From IMG/VR virus record IMGVR_UViG_3300034283_001962, positions 54,408 through 118,407 of that record: a stretch of DNA of 64,000 nucleotides. The stretch is one strand, 5' to 3'. The notes under the pieces were generated by a model that was not told the DNA's origin, searched no databases, and saw only the letters and a list, made by a program, of their open reading frames with translations. This DNA is from a virus. The translations under genes were made by a program, and so were the position numbers. Positions 1 through 6,122 of the stretch are shown here, in pieces. Numbering within the stretch: the first letter of the stretch is position 1; every line of letters starts with the position of its first letter.

Positions 1-4
1 ATAA

Positions 5-490
5 ATTGCATTATGTCCTATTGGTGTACCATGTTTAACAATTACCAATACTGTAGATCATGCATATTGGCTTGTAAACTATTTAGAAACTATTATTTCA
101 GCTTCAGTATGGCAACCGATAACAAGTGCTACTATAGCATTTGAGTACCGTAAATTGCTTAATAAGTACGCTCTGGAGACTACTGGTACAACAGATGGTG
201 TACAATGGCAGGGTCATGATTTCTCAATGAGAGGTATGTCTTCTTTACAATCAGCATGTTCTAGTGGTGCAGGTCATTTACTTTCATTTACTGGAAGTGA
301 CACTGTACCTGCTATTTCATTTCTGGAAGAATTCTATAATGCTGATGTTGAGAAAGAATTGATAGGTGCTTCTATACCGGCAACAGAACACAGTGTAGCT
401 TGTATGAGTAGTAATATAAATCAATATTCACAAGTTGAAGAAGAATTTGATGAATCAATAAATCAATGGAAAATTATCCGTTATTTTTAG
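5..490 (+). pseudogene. NAMPT (nicotinamide phosphoribosyltransferase), middle fragment of a split gene
   Basis: Frame open from nt 5 to a TAG at 488-490. The translation reads as the middle of NAMPT, the enzyme that joins nicotinamide to PRPP to give NMN in NAD salvage: a GVPCLTITNT strand, an HDFSMRGMSS segment, GSDTVPA and the IPATEHS region that holds the phosphorylated active-site histidine in this family. The N-terminal third is missing: an in-frame TAA at 2-4 closes the frame, so the gene is either interrupted again just upstream or frameshifted. The 3' side ends where the antisense HNH gene is inserted, and homology resumes at about 1190. Whether the pieces make a working split enzyme cannot be told from sequence. 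Confidence 0.8.
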
Positions 491-1103
491 TTCTTGATAA
501 ATTATCTTTTGCCCAAAGAGGTCGTTGATTTGTATAATGAAAACATTTCTTTTGTTCTTCTGGATTAGTTAAATCAAAAGTAAAACACGGTTTAATATGG
601 TCTATATGCCATTTACCATAGTTTTCCCAAGACATATCTTTATCCATGAGCTTAGAAATATAATCCTTAAAAAAATTAGGAGTACATCCAATAAGATTAA
701 AGGTTTTATCAGCTTTTCTGTTTCCTTTTAAAGCATGATGAACTCTTCTTCTAAGATTTCTTTTAATTTTAAAAGTAGGATCATTTTTATGTAAACGTTC
801 CCAATTTTTCTTATACTCTTTAATTTTCAAATTGTTAATATTACGATAATCTTTATCATAATTAGACTTTTCAGATTTATGAGATTTATAATAAGTTCTT
901 TTAGCTAATCTGTGTTTTTCAATATTTTTTTGATAATGAGATTTGCGAGTTTTATTGAACAAATCAGTGTTATTCTCTCTGTAATTTTTATTAATTAAAT
1001 TAATACAAACTTTACAGATAGAATTATAACCTGATTTAAATCTTTTATTTTTAGGAAAATTATCTAATTCTTTTTCAATATGACATTTTGTACATAATTT
1101 CAT
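474..1103 (-). CDS. HNH homing endonuclease inserted in the NAMPT gene
   Basis: Encodes about 209 aa on the strand opposite to NAMPT. The N-terminus has two CxxC pairs (CTKC and CKVC) typical of a zinc-binding knuckle, the middle is very basic and probably contacts DNA, and the C-terminal part has WHIDHIKP followed by NQRPLWAKDN, the HNH signature (first His pair, Asn, last residues). I chose the Met at 1103 rather than the one at 1127 because a good promoter box ends only 4 nt upstream of it. Free-standing HNH enzymes of this kind spread by cutting uninterrupted alleles. No group I core motif is visible on either side, so this looks like an intron-less insertion that splits its target gene. 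Confidence 0.85.
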   Translation of the reverse strand: MKLCTKCHIEKELDNFPKNKRFKSGYNSICKVCINLINKNYRENNTDLFNKTRKSHYQKNIEKHRLAKRTYYKSHKSEKSNYDKDYRNINNLKIKEYKKNWERLHKNDPTFKIKRNLRRRVHHALKGNRKADKTFNLIGCTPNFFKDYISKLMDKDMSWENYGKWHIDHIKPCFTFDLTNPEEQKKCFHYTNQRPLWAKDNLSRTKNNG

Positions 1104-1107
1104 TGTA

Positions 1108-1139
1108 CAAAAATACACAATGTACACATAACTACCAAA
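1108..1139 (-). promoter_or_regulatory. Bacteroidetes-type promoter for the HNH gene
   Basis: Read on the minus strand, TTTG (1139-1136) is followed after 20 nt by TATTTTTG (1115-1108), matching the TTTG / TAnnTTTG consensus of Bacteroidetes primary sigma factor. The box ends 4 nt before the ATG at 1103, so the transcript would be leaderless or nearly so. It lets the endonuclease be expressed against the direction of its host gene. Confidence 0.6.
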
Positions 1140-1147
1140 TTATTTTT

Positions 1148-2140
1148 ATGGTAAATTCAAAAAAAGTAAGAACTAGATCTATAACAAAAACAGAACAGTT
1201 ATTTAAAGGTCAAAAAGATATGTTATTAAGACATTTTCAATTATATCCATCAGGTATTCTTGCTGAAGTTATGGATACTTGGAATCTTTGGCAAGTTCTT
1301 ACAGAACTTCTTCCTGATCCTGAAATTAAAGCAGCAATTCTAGCTAGAGATGGTAAGTTAGTTATACGTCCTGATTCTGGTGATCCTGTTGATATTATTT
1401 GTGGTAAACCTATTCCAGAATTTAATACATTAGAAGAAGCAGAAAAACATTTTTATAAAAATGTTTTTGTAAATGGGAATATTCTTTTCAGGTTAAATGG
1501 AGAATTAAGACAAGTTATTACTCATTCTGGAAATACATTTATGAGTCAACTTCTTAAGCAATTTCCTCAAGATAAAGGTGTTATTGAATTGCTTTGGGAT
1601 GTATTTGGTGGTACAGTAAACGAACAAGGTTATAAAGTACTTGATCCACACATAGGAGCTATTTACGGAGATTCAATTACATTAGGTAGAGCTACTGAAA
1701 TCTGTGAACGTTTAAAAGCTAAAGGGTTTGCAAGTACTAATATTGTATTAGGTATAGGTTCATTTACCTACCAGTACAATACTCGTGATACTTTTGGGTT
1801 TGCTGTTAAAGCTACTTATGGTGAAGTACTTCAAGAAACAGGTGTGATATTAACAACATATCCTTCTAAAAAAGAGATGAAACCTGTAGGTCGTGAAATC
1901 TTTAAAAATCCTATTACTGATGATGGTACTAAGAAATCAGCCAAAGGGTTACTTCGTGTAGATCATGTTGTAAAAGTTGATTCTTTAGGTGATGTAGTAA
2001 GTCATGAGTATAAACTTGTTGACCAAGTATCTAAAGAAGAGGAAAAGCAAGGAGCATTAGAAACAGTATTTCTTAATGGAAAACTTGTTAAATTGCAAAG
2101 TTTATCAGAAATTCGCAAAAGATTATCTAAAAACTTATAA
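1148..2140 (+). CDS. NAMPT, C-terminal fragment
   Basis: About 330 aa from the ATG at 1148. It carries the C-terminal half of nicotinamide phosphoribosyltransferase: YPSGIL, DTWNLW, the PRPP/phosphate-binding RPDSGDP at about residues 74-80, a glycine-rich LGIGSFTYQ segment where other NAMPTs have GSGGGL, and an FKNPITDDGTKKSAKG stretch matching the family end region. The first dozen residues (MVNSKKVRTRSIT) do not look like NAMPT and probably arose when the HNH element split the gene, giving this half its own start. Phage NAMPT genes are known in NAD reconstitution pathways that offset NAD-depleting defences; a partner NMN adenylyltransferase is not in this window. Confidence 0.8.
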   Translation: MVNSKKVRTRSITKTEQLFKGQKDMLLRHFQLYPSGILAEVMDTWNLWQVLTELLPDPEIKAAILARDGKLVIRPDSGDPVDIICGKPIPEFNTLEEAEKHFYKNVFVNGNILFRLNGELRQVITHSGNTFMSQLLKQFPQDKGVIELLWDVFGGTVNEQGYKVLDPHIGAIYGDSITLGRATEICERLKAKGFASTNIVLGIGSFTYQYNTRDTFGFAVKATYGEVLQETGVILTTYPSKKEMKPVGREIFKNPITDDGTKKSAKGLLRVDHVVKVDSLGDVVSHEYKLVDQVSKEEEKQGALETVFLNGKLVKLQSLSEIRKRLSKNL

Positions 2141-2142
2141 TT

Positions 2143-2787
2143 ATGGTTCCAGGAACAGTAACAATGTCATTGGCTGATATAGATAAACTTAGAAATGATG
2201 TCAAAGAAGCTCAAAATCAATTAAAAACAGTTGAAAAAGAAAAAGAAGAAATTAAAGCTGAGAAAAGAGTTTTAAAGATAACTATAACTAAGCATTATAG
2301 TCAAAGTAATAAATATCTTATTGAAGAATTTATTAGATATGCTAGTGCAGAACATAGATTTGATAGTTTACAGTATGTTAAAGATTCTTTTTTTGCTCGT
2401 CACTTTAGATATTATAATAACTTTGGTTATGATTCAGCTAAAAATGCAGAAGATAAAACAGAAGAGTATATCAACTTTGATGATGCAATCTCTGATCTTC
2501 GTAAAGATGTGGAATACAAAGTGTTTACAGAGCTAGAAACTTTAAGAAAAGCTGAACAAACTTATTCACTAAAGTATGAAACATTAAAAGAGCAGTACAA
2601 TAGTGATATAGTAGCCTTCATTAAAGAACATAATGATAGGTATTGTAAATTAATGAAGGAATATACTGATCTAAAAGAAGACAAGGATACTCGTAAAACT
2701 GAGGAAATTCTTAAAGAAAAGATCGCTAAACTCGAAAAAGATTTGTCTGAAGAAAAAGCAAAGAAATGGTATCATAAACTATTCTAA
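2143..2787 (+). CDS. coiled-coil protein of unknown function
   Basis: 214 aa, starting 2 nt after the NAMPT stop. Residues 8-50 and 150-205 are rich in Lys, Glu and Leu in heptad-like order, so the protein is probably a long two-part coiled coil with a Phe/Tyr-rich middle. A second Met (MSLADIDKL) lies 7 codons in and could be the true start. I recognise no family. Its place between NAMPT and the Ro60-like gene suggests a shared transcript, nothing more. Confidence 0.7.
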   Translation: MVPGTVTMSLADIDKLRNDVKEAQNQLKTVEKEKEEIKAEKRVLKITITKHYSQSNKYLIEEFIRYASAEHRFDSLQYVKDSFFARHFRYYNNFGYDSAKNAEDKTEEYINFDDAISDLRKDVEYKVFTELETLRKAEQTYSLKYETLKEQYNSDIVAFIKEHNDRYCKLMKEYTDLKEDKDTRKTEEILKEKIAKLEKDLSEEKAKKWYHKLF

Positions 2788-2820
2788 AAATCTTTAAAAA
2801 TCAAGTAAAAGAAACTAACA

Positions 2821-4509
2821 ATGTTTAAAACTAAGCAAAGTAACTTAATCGAAAAGAAAGAAAGTACTACCATTAAAGGTAAAAAGAATGCATTTGTTGC
2901 AGCAGCTAATGAAAAAGCTGCAGTTACTATTAGTGGTAATGGTGCAATGAAGTACAGTACTACTGGTAATGATTTTGTTGATCAGTTTGGTAAATGCTCT
3001 AATTACAAAGCTCCTCGTAGTTACAATGAAGTAAGTAAAGATATGAGTACGTTATGGGCGATTGATCCACAACAAGCATTTGCTTTTGCATTGTATATTA
3101 GAATGATTACCAGAACAGTATCTTTAATCAATGGTGTAAAAACAACCAGTGTACAAAGAGGACAAGGTTTAAAGCACGAAGGAATCATGAGAATGATCTG
3201 GATTGCTGTAAATTATCCTAATGTATTCTGGAAAAATGCTCACTTGATTGTAGCAGTTGGTTCATGGAAAGATATCATTCAAATGCTCTCTTATGATCTT
3301 CAGTATAATGGTTGGAAAGACCGTTTAATGAACTGGAATTATTTTGGAGATATGATTTTAGCTGGTCTGGAAAATCCAGCTCAGTCTAATTTATTAAAGA
3401 AATACCTTCCTCAGATCAAAGCCAATTCTCGTTGTAAGACTATTGAGGCTCAAGCTGATAACCTAATTAGCAAGTGGATATGTTCACTACTTTTTGGTAG
3501 CAAAGAGAGTACATATAACTATAAGAAATACCGTCAATTAAAAACTAGCGGTACTGCACATGAATGGCAGAAGTTAATTTCAACAAAGAACTTAGTAAAT
3601 ATTAACTTTAGCACTATTCATGGTCGTGCATTAGCTATGATGGTATCTTCTAAGTTCTTGAAAAACAATGGTTTAGAAGCACGTTATGATCAATGGCTGA
3701 CTACACAACCTCTGGTGAAATATACAGGATTTGTGTATGAATTATGTGCAAAGATCAGTGCTATCAAAAAACCATATGAAGAACAAACAATCAATAAGCA
3801 GTTCATGTCTTTGGTTGAAACAGCTAAAAAAGGAGCTAAGAAAGAAACTTCATTGATTGTAGTACGTGATACAAGTGGCTCTATGAGTTCAAATGCAACA
3901 GGTACAAAAATATCATGTGGAGATGTAGCTAAATCTTTAGCTCTGTTCTTTAGTTACATGTTACCAGAAGGAGCATTTAACGATTCTTGGATCGAATTCC
4001 ATAGCACAGCTCAAATGCGTACTTGGAAAGGTAAAACTCCAGTTGAACGTTGGAAGAATGATCATTCTTCGTATGTAGGAGATACAAATTTTGAAGGAGT
4101 AATTGACCTAATTTGTAATATTAAAAGAAAAGGAATTAGTGAAGAAGAGTTTCCAACAGGAATTCTTTGTGTATCCGATGGTGAATTTAATCCTGCTCAA
4201 TTAGGTAAAACTAACGTTGAATCAGCTCGTATAAAGCTTAAAAAAGCTGGTTTCTCTGCTGAATATGTAAAGAATTTCCAGATAATTCTATGGAATTTAG
4301 GTAATTCTTACTACGGTAGAGGTAACTCTGGTAATAAGTTTGAAACTCATGGAGAAACTGAGAACGTGTTTTATTTCTCAGGTCTTGATGGATCAGTTAT
4401 AGCATTTCTTACAGGTTTAGAAGGTCAGAAAGCTGGTGTTCCTAAAACTGATGTAGAATTAATGCAAGCTGCATTAAATCAAGAGATCTTTGGAATGATC
4501 CAGATCTAA
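2821..4509 (+). CDS. TROVE-domain Ro60-like RNA-binding protein
   Basis: 562 aa, close to the 500-550 aa usual for bacterial Ro60 (Rsr). Residues about 40-330 read as a TROVE HEAT-repeat ring domain (for example WAIDPQQAFAFALYIRM and VGSWKDIIQML). Residues 345-555 are a von Willebrand A domain with a MIDAS metal site DTSGSMS at about 350-356, plus a later VSDGEF segment. Ro60 binds misfolded RNAs in its ring and Y RNAs on its outer face; in bacteria it works with PNPase and RNA repair enzymes. The five tandem structured RNAs start less than 60 nt downstream, matching the usual linkage of Ro60 and Y RNA genes. A long hairpin terminator follows the stop codon. Confidence 0.92.
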   Translation: MFKTKQSNLIEKKESTTIKGKKNAFVAAANEKAAVTISGNGAMKYSTTGNDFVDQFGKCSNYKAPRSYNEVSKDMSTLWAIDPQQAFAFALYIRMITRTVSLINGVKTTSVQRGQGLKHEGIMRMIWIAVNYPNVFWKNAHLIVAVGSWKDIIQMLSYDLQYNGWKDRLMNWNYFGDMILAGLENPAQSNLLKKYLPQIKANSRCKTIEAQADNLISKWICSLLFGSKESTYNYKKYRQLKTSGTAHEWQKLISTKNLVNINFSTIHGRALAMMVSSKFLKNNGLEARYDQWLTTQPLVKYTGFVYELCAKISAIKKPYEEQTINKQFMSLVETAKKGAKKETSLIVVRDTSGSMSSNATGTKISCGDVAKSLALFFSYMLPEGAFNDSWIEFHSTAQMRTWKGKTPVERWKNDHSSYVGDTNFEGVIDLICNIKRKGISEEEFPTGILCVSDGEFNPAQLGKTNVESARIKLKKAGFSAEYVKNFQIILWNLGNSYYGRGNSGNKFETHGETENVFYFSGLDGSVIAFLTGLEGQKAGVPKTDVELMQAALNQEIFGMIQI

Positions 4510-4515
4510 AAATAT

Positions 4516-4562
4516 ACAAAGGTAAATTTGGATATTTCGATATCCTTATTTACCTTTGTTTT
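4516..4562 (+). terminator. terminator of the Ro60-like gene
   Basis: A perfect 12-bp stem (ACAAAGGTAAAT at 4516-4527 with ATTTACCTTTGT at 4548-4559) carries an inner 6-bp stem GGATAT/ATATCC capped by TTCG, followed by TTTT. It doubles as a promoter (next entry). Confidence 0.85.
4527..4558 (+). promoter_or_regulatory. promoter of the Y-like RNA array, inside the terminator hairpin
   Basis: TTTG (4527-4530), 20 nt, then TACCTTTG (4551-4558) fits the Bacteroidetes consensus. The expected start point, about 7 nt after the box, is 4565-4566, exactly where the first RNA stem of the array begins. Both elements lie within the hairpin that ends the Ro60 transcript. Confidence 0.6.
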
Positions 4563-4565
4563 ACA

Positions 4566-4678
4566 AGACTACAAACAGCAACACAAAAACAAAAATTCAA
4601 ACTTGAAACTTGAACAAGGAAGTTCGAATCTTCCACCGTTATACCGAGGTAGTTGGTCTGGAAAATCGGTAGTAGTCT
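4566..4678 (+). ncRNA. Y-like RNA unit A with tRNA-like module
   Basis: First of five tandem units. The ends pair as AGACTAC (4566-4572) with GTAGTCT (4672-4678). After the 5' strand comes the motif ACAGCAAC shared by the array. Inside lie a T-arm (GGAAG, loop TTCGAAT, CTTCC, 4618-4634) and then a D-arm-like hairpin (CCGA 4644-4647 with TCGG 4666-4669, loop containing AGTTGGTC). The T-arm comes before the D-arm, the reverse of a tRNA gene, as in the tRNA-mimic end of bacterial YrlA RNAs. The acceptor part is only 9 nt here, so this copy is more reduced than unit C. Confidence 0.6.
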
Positions 4679-4683
4679 GAACA

Positions 4684-4742
4684 AAGTCGCTTACAGCAAC
4701 TAAAGCAATCCCTTTGTAATGGAAAAAAGCAAAAAGCGACTT
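4684..4742 (+). ncRNA. short hairpin unit B of the Y-like RNA array
   Basis: 59 nt closed by an 8-bp stem AAGTCGCT (4684-4691) with AGCGACTT (4735-4742). The array motif ACAGCAAC follows the 5' strand, then a small hairpin (ACTAAAG with CTTTGT, one bulge), then a GGAAAAAAGCAAAA run before the 3' strand. It has the same plan as units D and E, and lacks a tRNA-like module. Confidence 0.6.
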
Positions 4743-4748
4743 GAAATA

Positions 4749-4862
4749 AGAACTCTAACAGCAATATATAATGATTGAGGATCAACTGGTCAGTGGTTCG
4801 AGTCCACTCATTAGAGAAATCTAATGTAGCTCAGCTGGTAGAGCAGTTTAAAAATGAGTTCT
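4749..4862 (+). ncRNA. Y-like RNA unit C with a complete tRNA-like module
   Basis: The ends pair as AGAACTC (4749-4755) with GAGTTCT (4856-4862), with the array motif ACAGCAA after the 5' strand. Inside: a small hairpin (TTGA/TCAA), a T-arm (AGTGG, loop TTCGAGT, CCACT, 4792-4808), an acceptor-like stem CATTAGA (4809-4815) with TCTAATG (4820-4826) capped by a GAAA tetraloop, then TA and a D-arm (GCTC, loop AGCTGGTA, GAGC, 4829-4844). All tRNA tertiary elements are present but permuted, with a closed acceptor end that could not be charged. Known YrlA Y RNAs carry this kind of tRNA mimic; the terminal stem would be the Ro60-binding part. Confidence 0.7.
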
Positions 4863-4867
4863 GAAAA

Positions 4868-4926
4868 GGTTATCAACCGCAAACCATAATAATTTTCACT
4901 TTTACTGAAAAAAACAAATGGTAACC
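4868..4926 (+). ncRNA. short hairpin unit D of the Y-like RNA array
   Basis: 59 nt closed by GGTTATCA (4868-4875) with TGGTAACC (4919-4926), 8 bp with one G-U pair. The loop begins ACCGCAAAC, a variant of the array motif, and has a small TTTCA/TGAAA hairpin and an AAAAAACAAA run before the 3' strand. Confidence 0.55.
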
Positions 4927-4932
4927 TGTATA

Positions 4933-4990
4933 AGAATAGCAACAGCAACTAATAAAATTTCAATTGGTGAAAAAAAACAAATGCTATTCT
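4933..4990 (+). ncRNA. short hairpin unit E of the Y-like RNA array
   Basis: 58 nt closed by AGAATAGC (4933-4940) with GCTATTCT (4983-4990). The loop has ACAGCAAC, an inner hairpin ACTAAT/ATTGGT and a GAAAAAAAACAAAT run. GATTTTTTT follows directly, so this last unit can act as a terminator or as a processing boundary before the tmRNA. Confidence 0.6.
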
Positions 4991-5003
4991 GATTTTTTTA
5001 AAT

Positions 5004-5370
5004 GGGGCAGACCGGATTTGACAGCGAAGGATCGGTAATTACACATGTAGGCAAAGCAAGAACGCCTTAAAACACTTGCAAAACAACAAACGACACTTCT
5101 AAAGAAGCACGTATTGCAGAAGGTGGAGCGGTTATCCGTTCAATCTTCAACAAGGTAGCAGTAGCTGCCTAAGCAATTGGGGGAGTTATCCCTTATTACC
5201 CAAAATAGCAATTGTTTTCTTTGTTTTCTCAAAACAAAGTGGTGGTAGCTCTAACCTTGGTTAGTTCCCTTTACGGTGCAGAAAGTAATTGAATGGGTAA
5301 ACCAGATAATGAAATTAGTACTAAACATGTGAAACGTTGTAATTATTGAAATTTTGTTTGGACGTGGGTT
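5004..5370 (+). ncRNA. ssrA: tmRNA (ssrA), 5' exon with tag reading frame
   Basis: Starts GGGGCAGACCGGATTTGACA, a good match to the tmRNA 5' end. GGGGCAG (5004-5010) pairs over 7 bp with CTGCTCC at the 3' end (6045-6051). A tag frame runs to the TAA at 5170-5172: with the resume codon placed at ACA-AAC-GAC (5086), the tag is about 28 residues and ends KVAVAA, a ClpXP-type degron; typical tags are 8-15 residues. The exon ends in the T-loop at ...GTGGGTT (5370), where a group I intron is inserted. tmRNA rescues stalled ribosomes with SmpB. The mature length would be about 385 nt, normal for the family. No CCA is encoded. Confidence 0.9.
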
Positions 5371-6034
5371 TAAAGTCGGACCCGCTATATAGGAATATAT
5401 AGGCAATAATTGGGAGAATTGCTGGAACGCTAAGGATTTATATCTATGCTAATCAGCAGCCGAGCTTCAAGGAAGTTTGAAGAAGGTTCAGAGACTAGGG
5501 ATACTACGGTAAGCCCATAGCACCCAACATCCAGAACGGATGATGATATAGTCCAACATCTATTGAAAAATAGAGAGTTAAAAGTTTGGAGATGTAGTAT
5601 ATTTACCCTATCTTCGTATTAAATAATACGTATGAACTGGGATTATATTACAGGTTTTTTTGATGCAGATGGTTCTATTAGTTTAGTTCGACAGAACAAA
5701 AATAGAGAACGTGCACCTCAAATTTCATTTCATAATAATGAACTGAATATTCTAGAAAATATTCAAAGTTTTATTAAAAAAGAATTGAATATTATAGGTC
5801 ATATTTCTAAGAAAAAGAAAGCTAAAGAACATCATGGTCAACAATATGATTTAAAGTATCACGGTTTTCCAAAATGTATTGTAATTGGAAGTAAATTAAG
5901 AAGTATTCATCAAAAGAAAATTAAAAGAATACTTTTAAGTGAACTTATTCATAAGATAACTCCTAGAAACGGTAAATATAGTGAACAAACACTTAAAACC
6001 AGATCAGAGTTAGAACTCAAATTTTTAAATTAAG
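5371..6034 (+). other. group I intron in the tmRNA T-loop
   Basis: 664 nt. The last exon bases GTGGGTT (5364-5370) pair with an internal guide GACCCGC (5379-5385), placing the required U-G wobble at the 5' splice site, and the intron ends in G (6034). Core motifs are visible: AATTGCTGGAA, AATCAGCAGC, GTTCAGAGACTA (5486-5497) and GATATAGTCC (5545-5554), with P7 formed by GACTA and TAGTC. Joining the exons restores a perfect T-arm (GTGGG, TTCGACT, CCCAC). The core resembles the T4 td-type (IA) introns. It carries the LAGLIDADG gene in its 3' part. Confidence 0.92.
5632..6033 (+). CDS. LAGLIDADG homing endonuclease in the tmRNA intron
   Basis: 133 aa with a single LAGLIDADG helix, ITGFFDADGSI, at residues 6-16, followed by a basic DNA-binding body. 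One motif means the enzyme should work as a homodimer. The stop codon (6031-6033) lies directly against the terminal intron G at 6034, so the ORF overlaps the 3' splice-site region and must have evolved jointly with intron folding. The likely target is the uninterrupted tmRNA T-arm sequence. Confidence 0.88.
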   Translation: MNWDYITGFFDADGSISLVRQNKNRERAPQISFHNNELNILENIQSFIKKELNIIGHISKKKKAKEHHGQQYDLKYHGFPKCIVIGSKLRSIHQKKIKRILLSELIHKITPRNGKYSEQTLKTRSELELKFLN

Positions 6035-6052
6035 CGACTCCCACCTGCTCCA
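6035..6052 (+). ncRNA. ssrA: tmRNA (ssrA), 3' exon
   Basis: CGACTCCCACCTGCTCCA completes the T-loop, T-stem and acceptor stem and ends with the discriminator A. The next bases are CTTTTTTT, so CCA must be added by the host CCA-adding enzyme. The T-run may also help termination. Confidence 0.88.
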
Positions 6053-6076
6053 CTTTTTTTAATGCGTAAAAAAGTC

Positions 6077-6108
6077 GCCCGGTATTTTCTAATACTGGGC
6101 TTTTTTAT
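6077..6108 (+). terminator. terminator after the tmRNA
   Basis: GCCCGGTATT (6077-6086) pairs with AATACTGGGC (6091-6100) around a TTCT loop, 10 bp with one G-U, followed by TTTTTTATTT. Confidence 0.85.
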
Positions 6109-6109
6109 T

Positions 6110-6117
6110 TAAATTTG
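6110..6117 (+). promoter_or_regulatory. possible -7 box upstream of DNA polymerase
   Basis: TAAATTTG fits TAnnTTTG and ends 5 nt before the polymerase ATG at 6123, which would make the mRNA leaderless. No clear TTTG lies at the -33 position. Confidence 0.4.
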
Positions 6118-6122
6118 TTCCT

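Noticed and set aside
474-1147. Group I intron in NAMPT
   Set aside because: No P7, guide or S-type motifs on either strand, and the HNH gene is antisense with its own promoter.
4566-4862. Ordinary or permuted tRNA genes in the region after the Ro60 gene
   Set aside because: T-arms precede D-arms, the acceptor stem of unit C is sealed by GAAA, and the units share flanking stems and a motif with hairpins that have no tRNA parts. A permuted tRNA would need anticodon-loop joining, but the anticodon stem does not pair cleanly.
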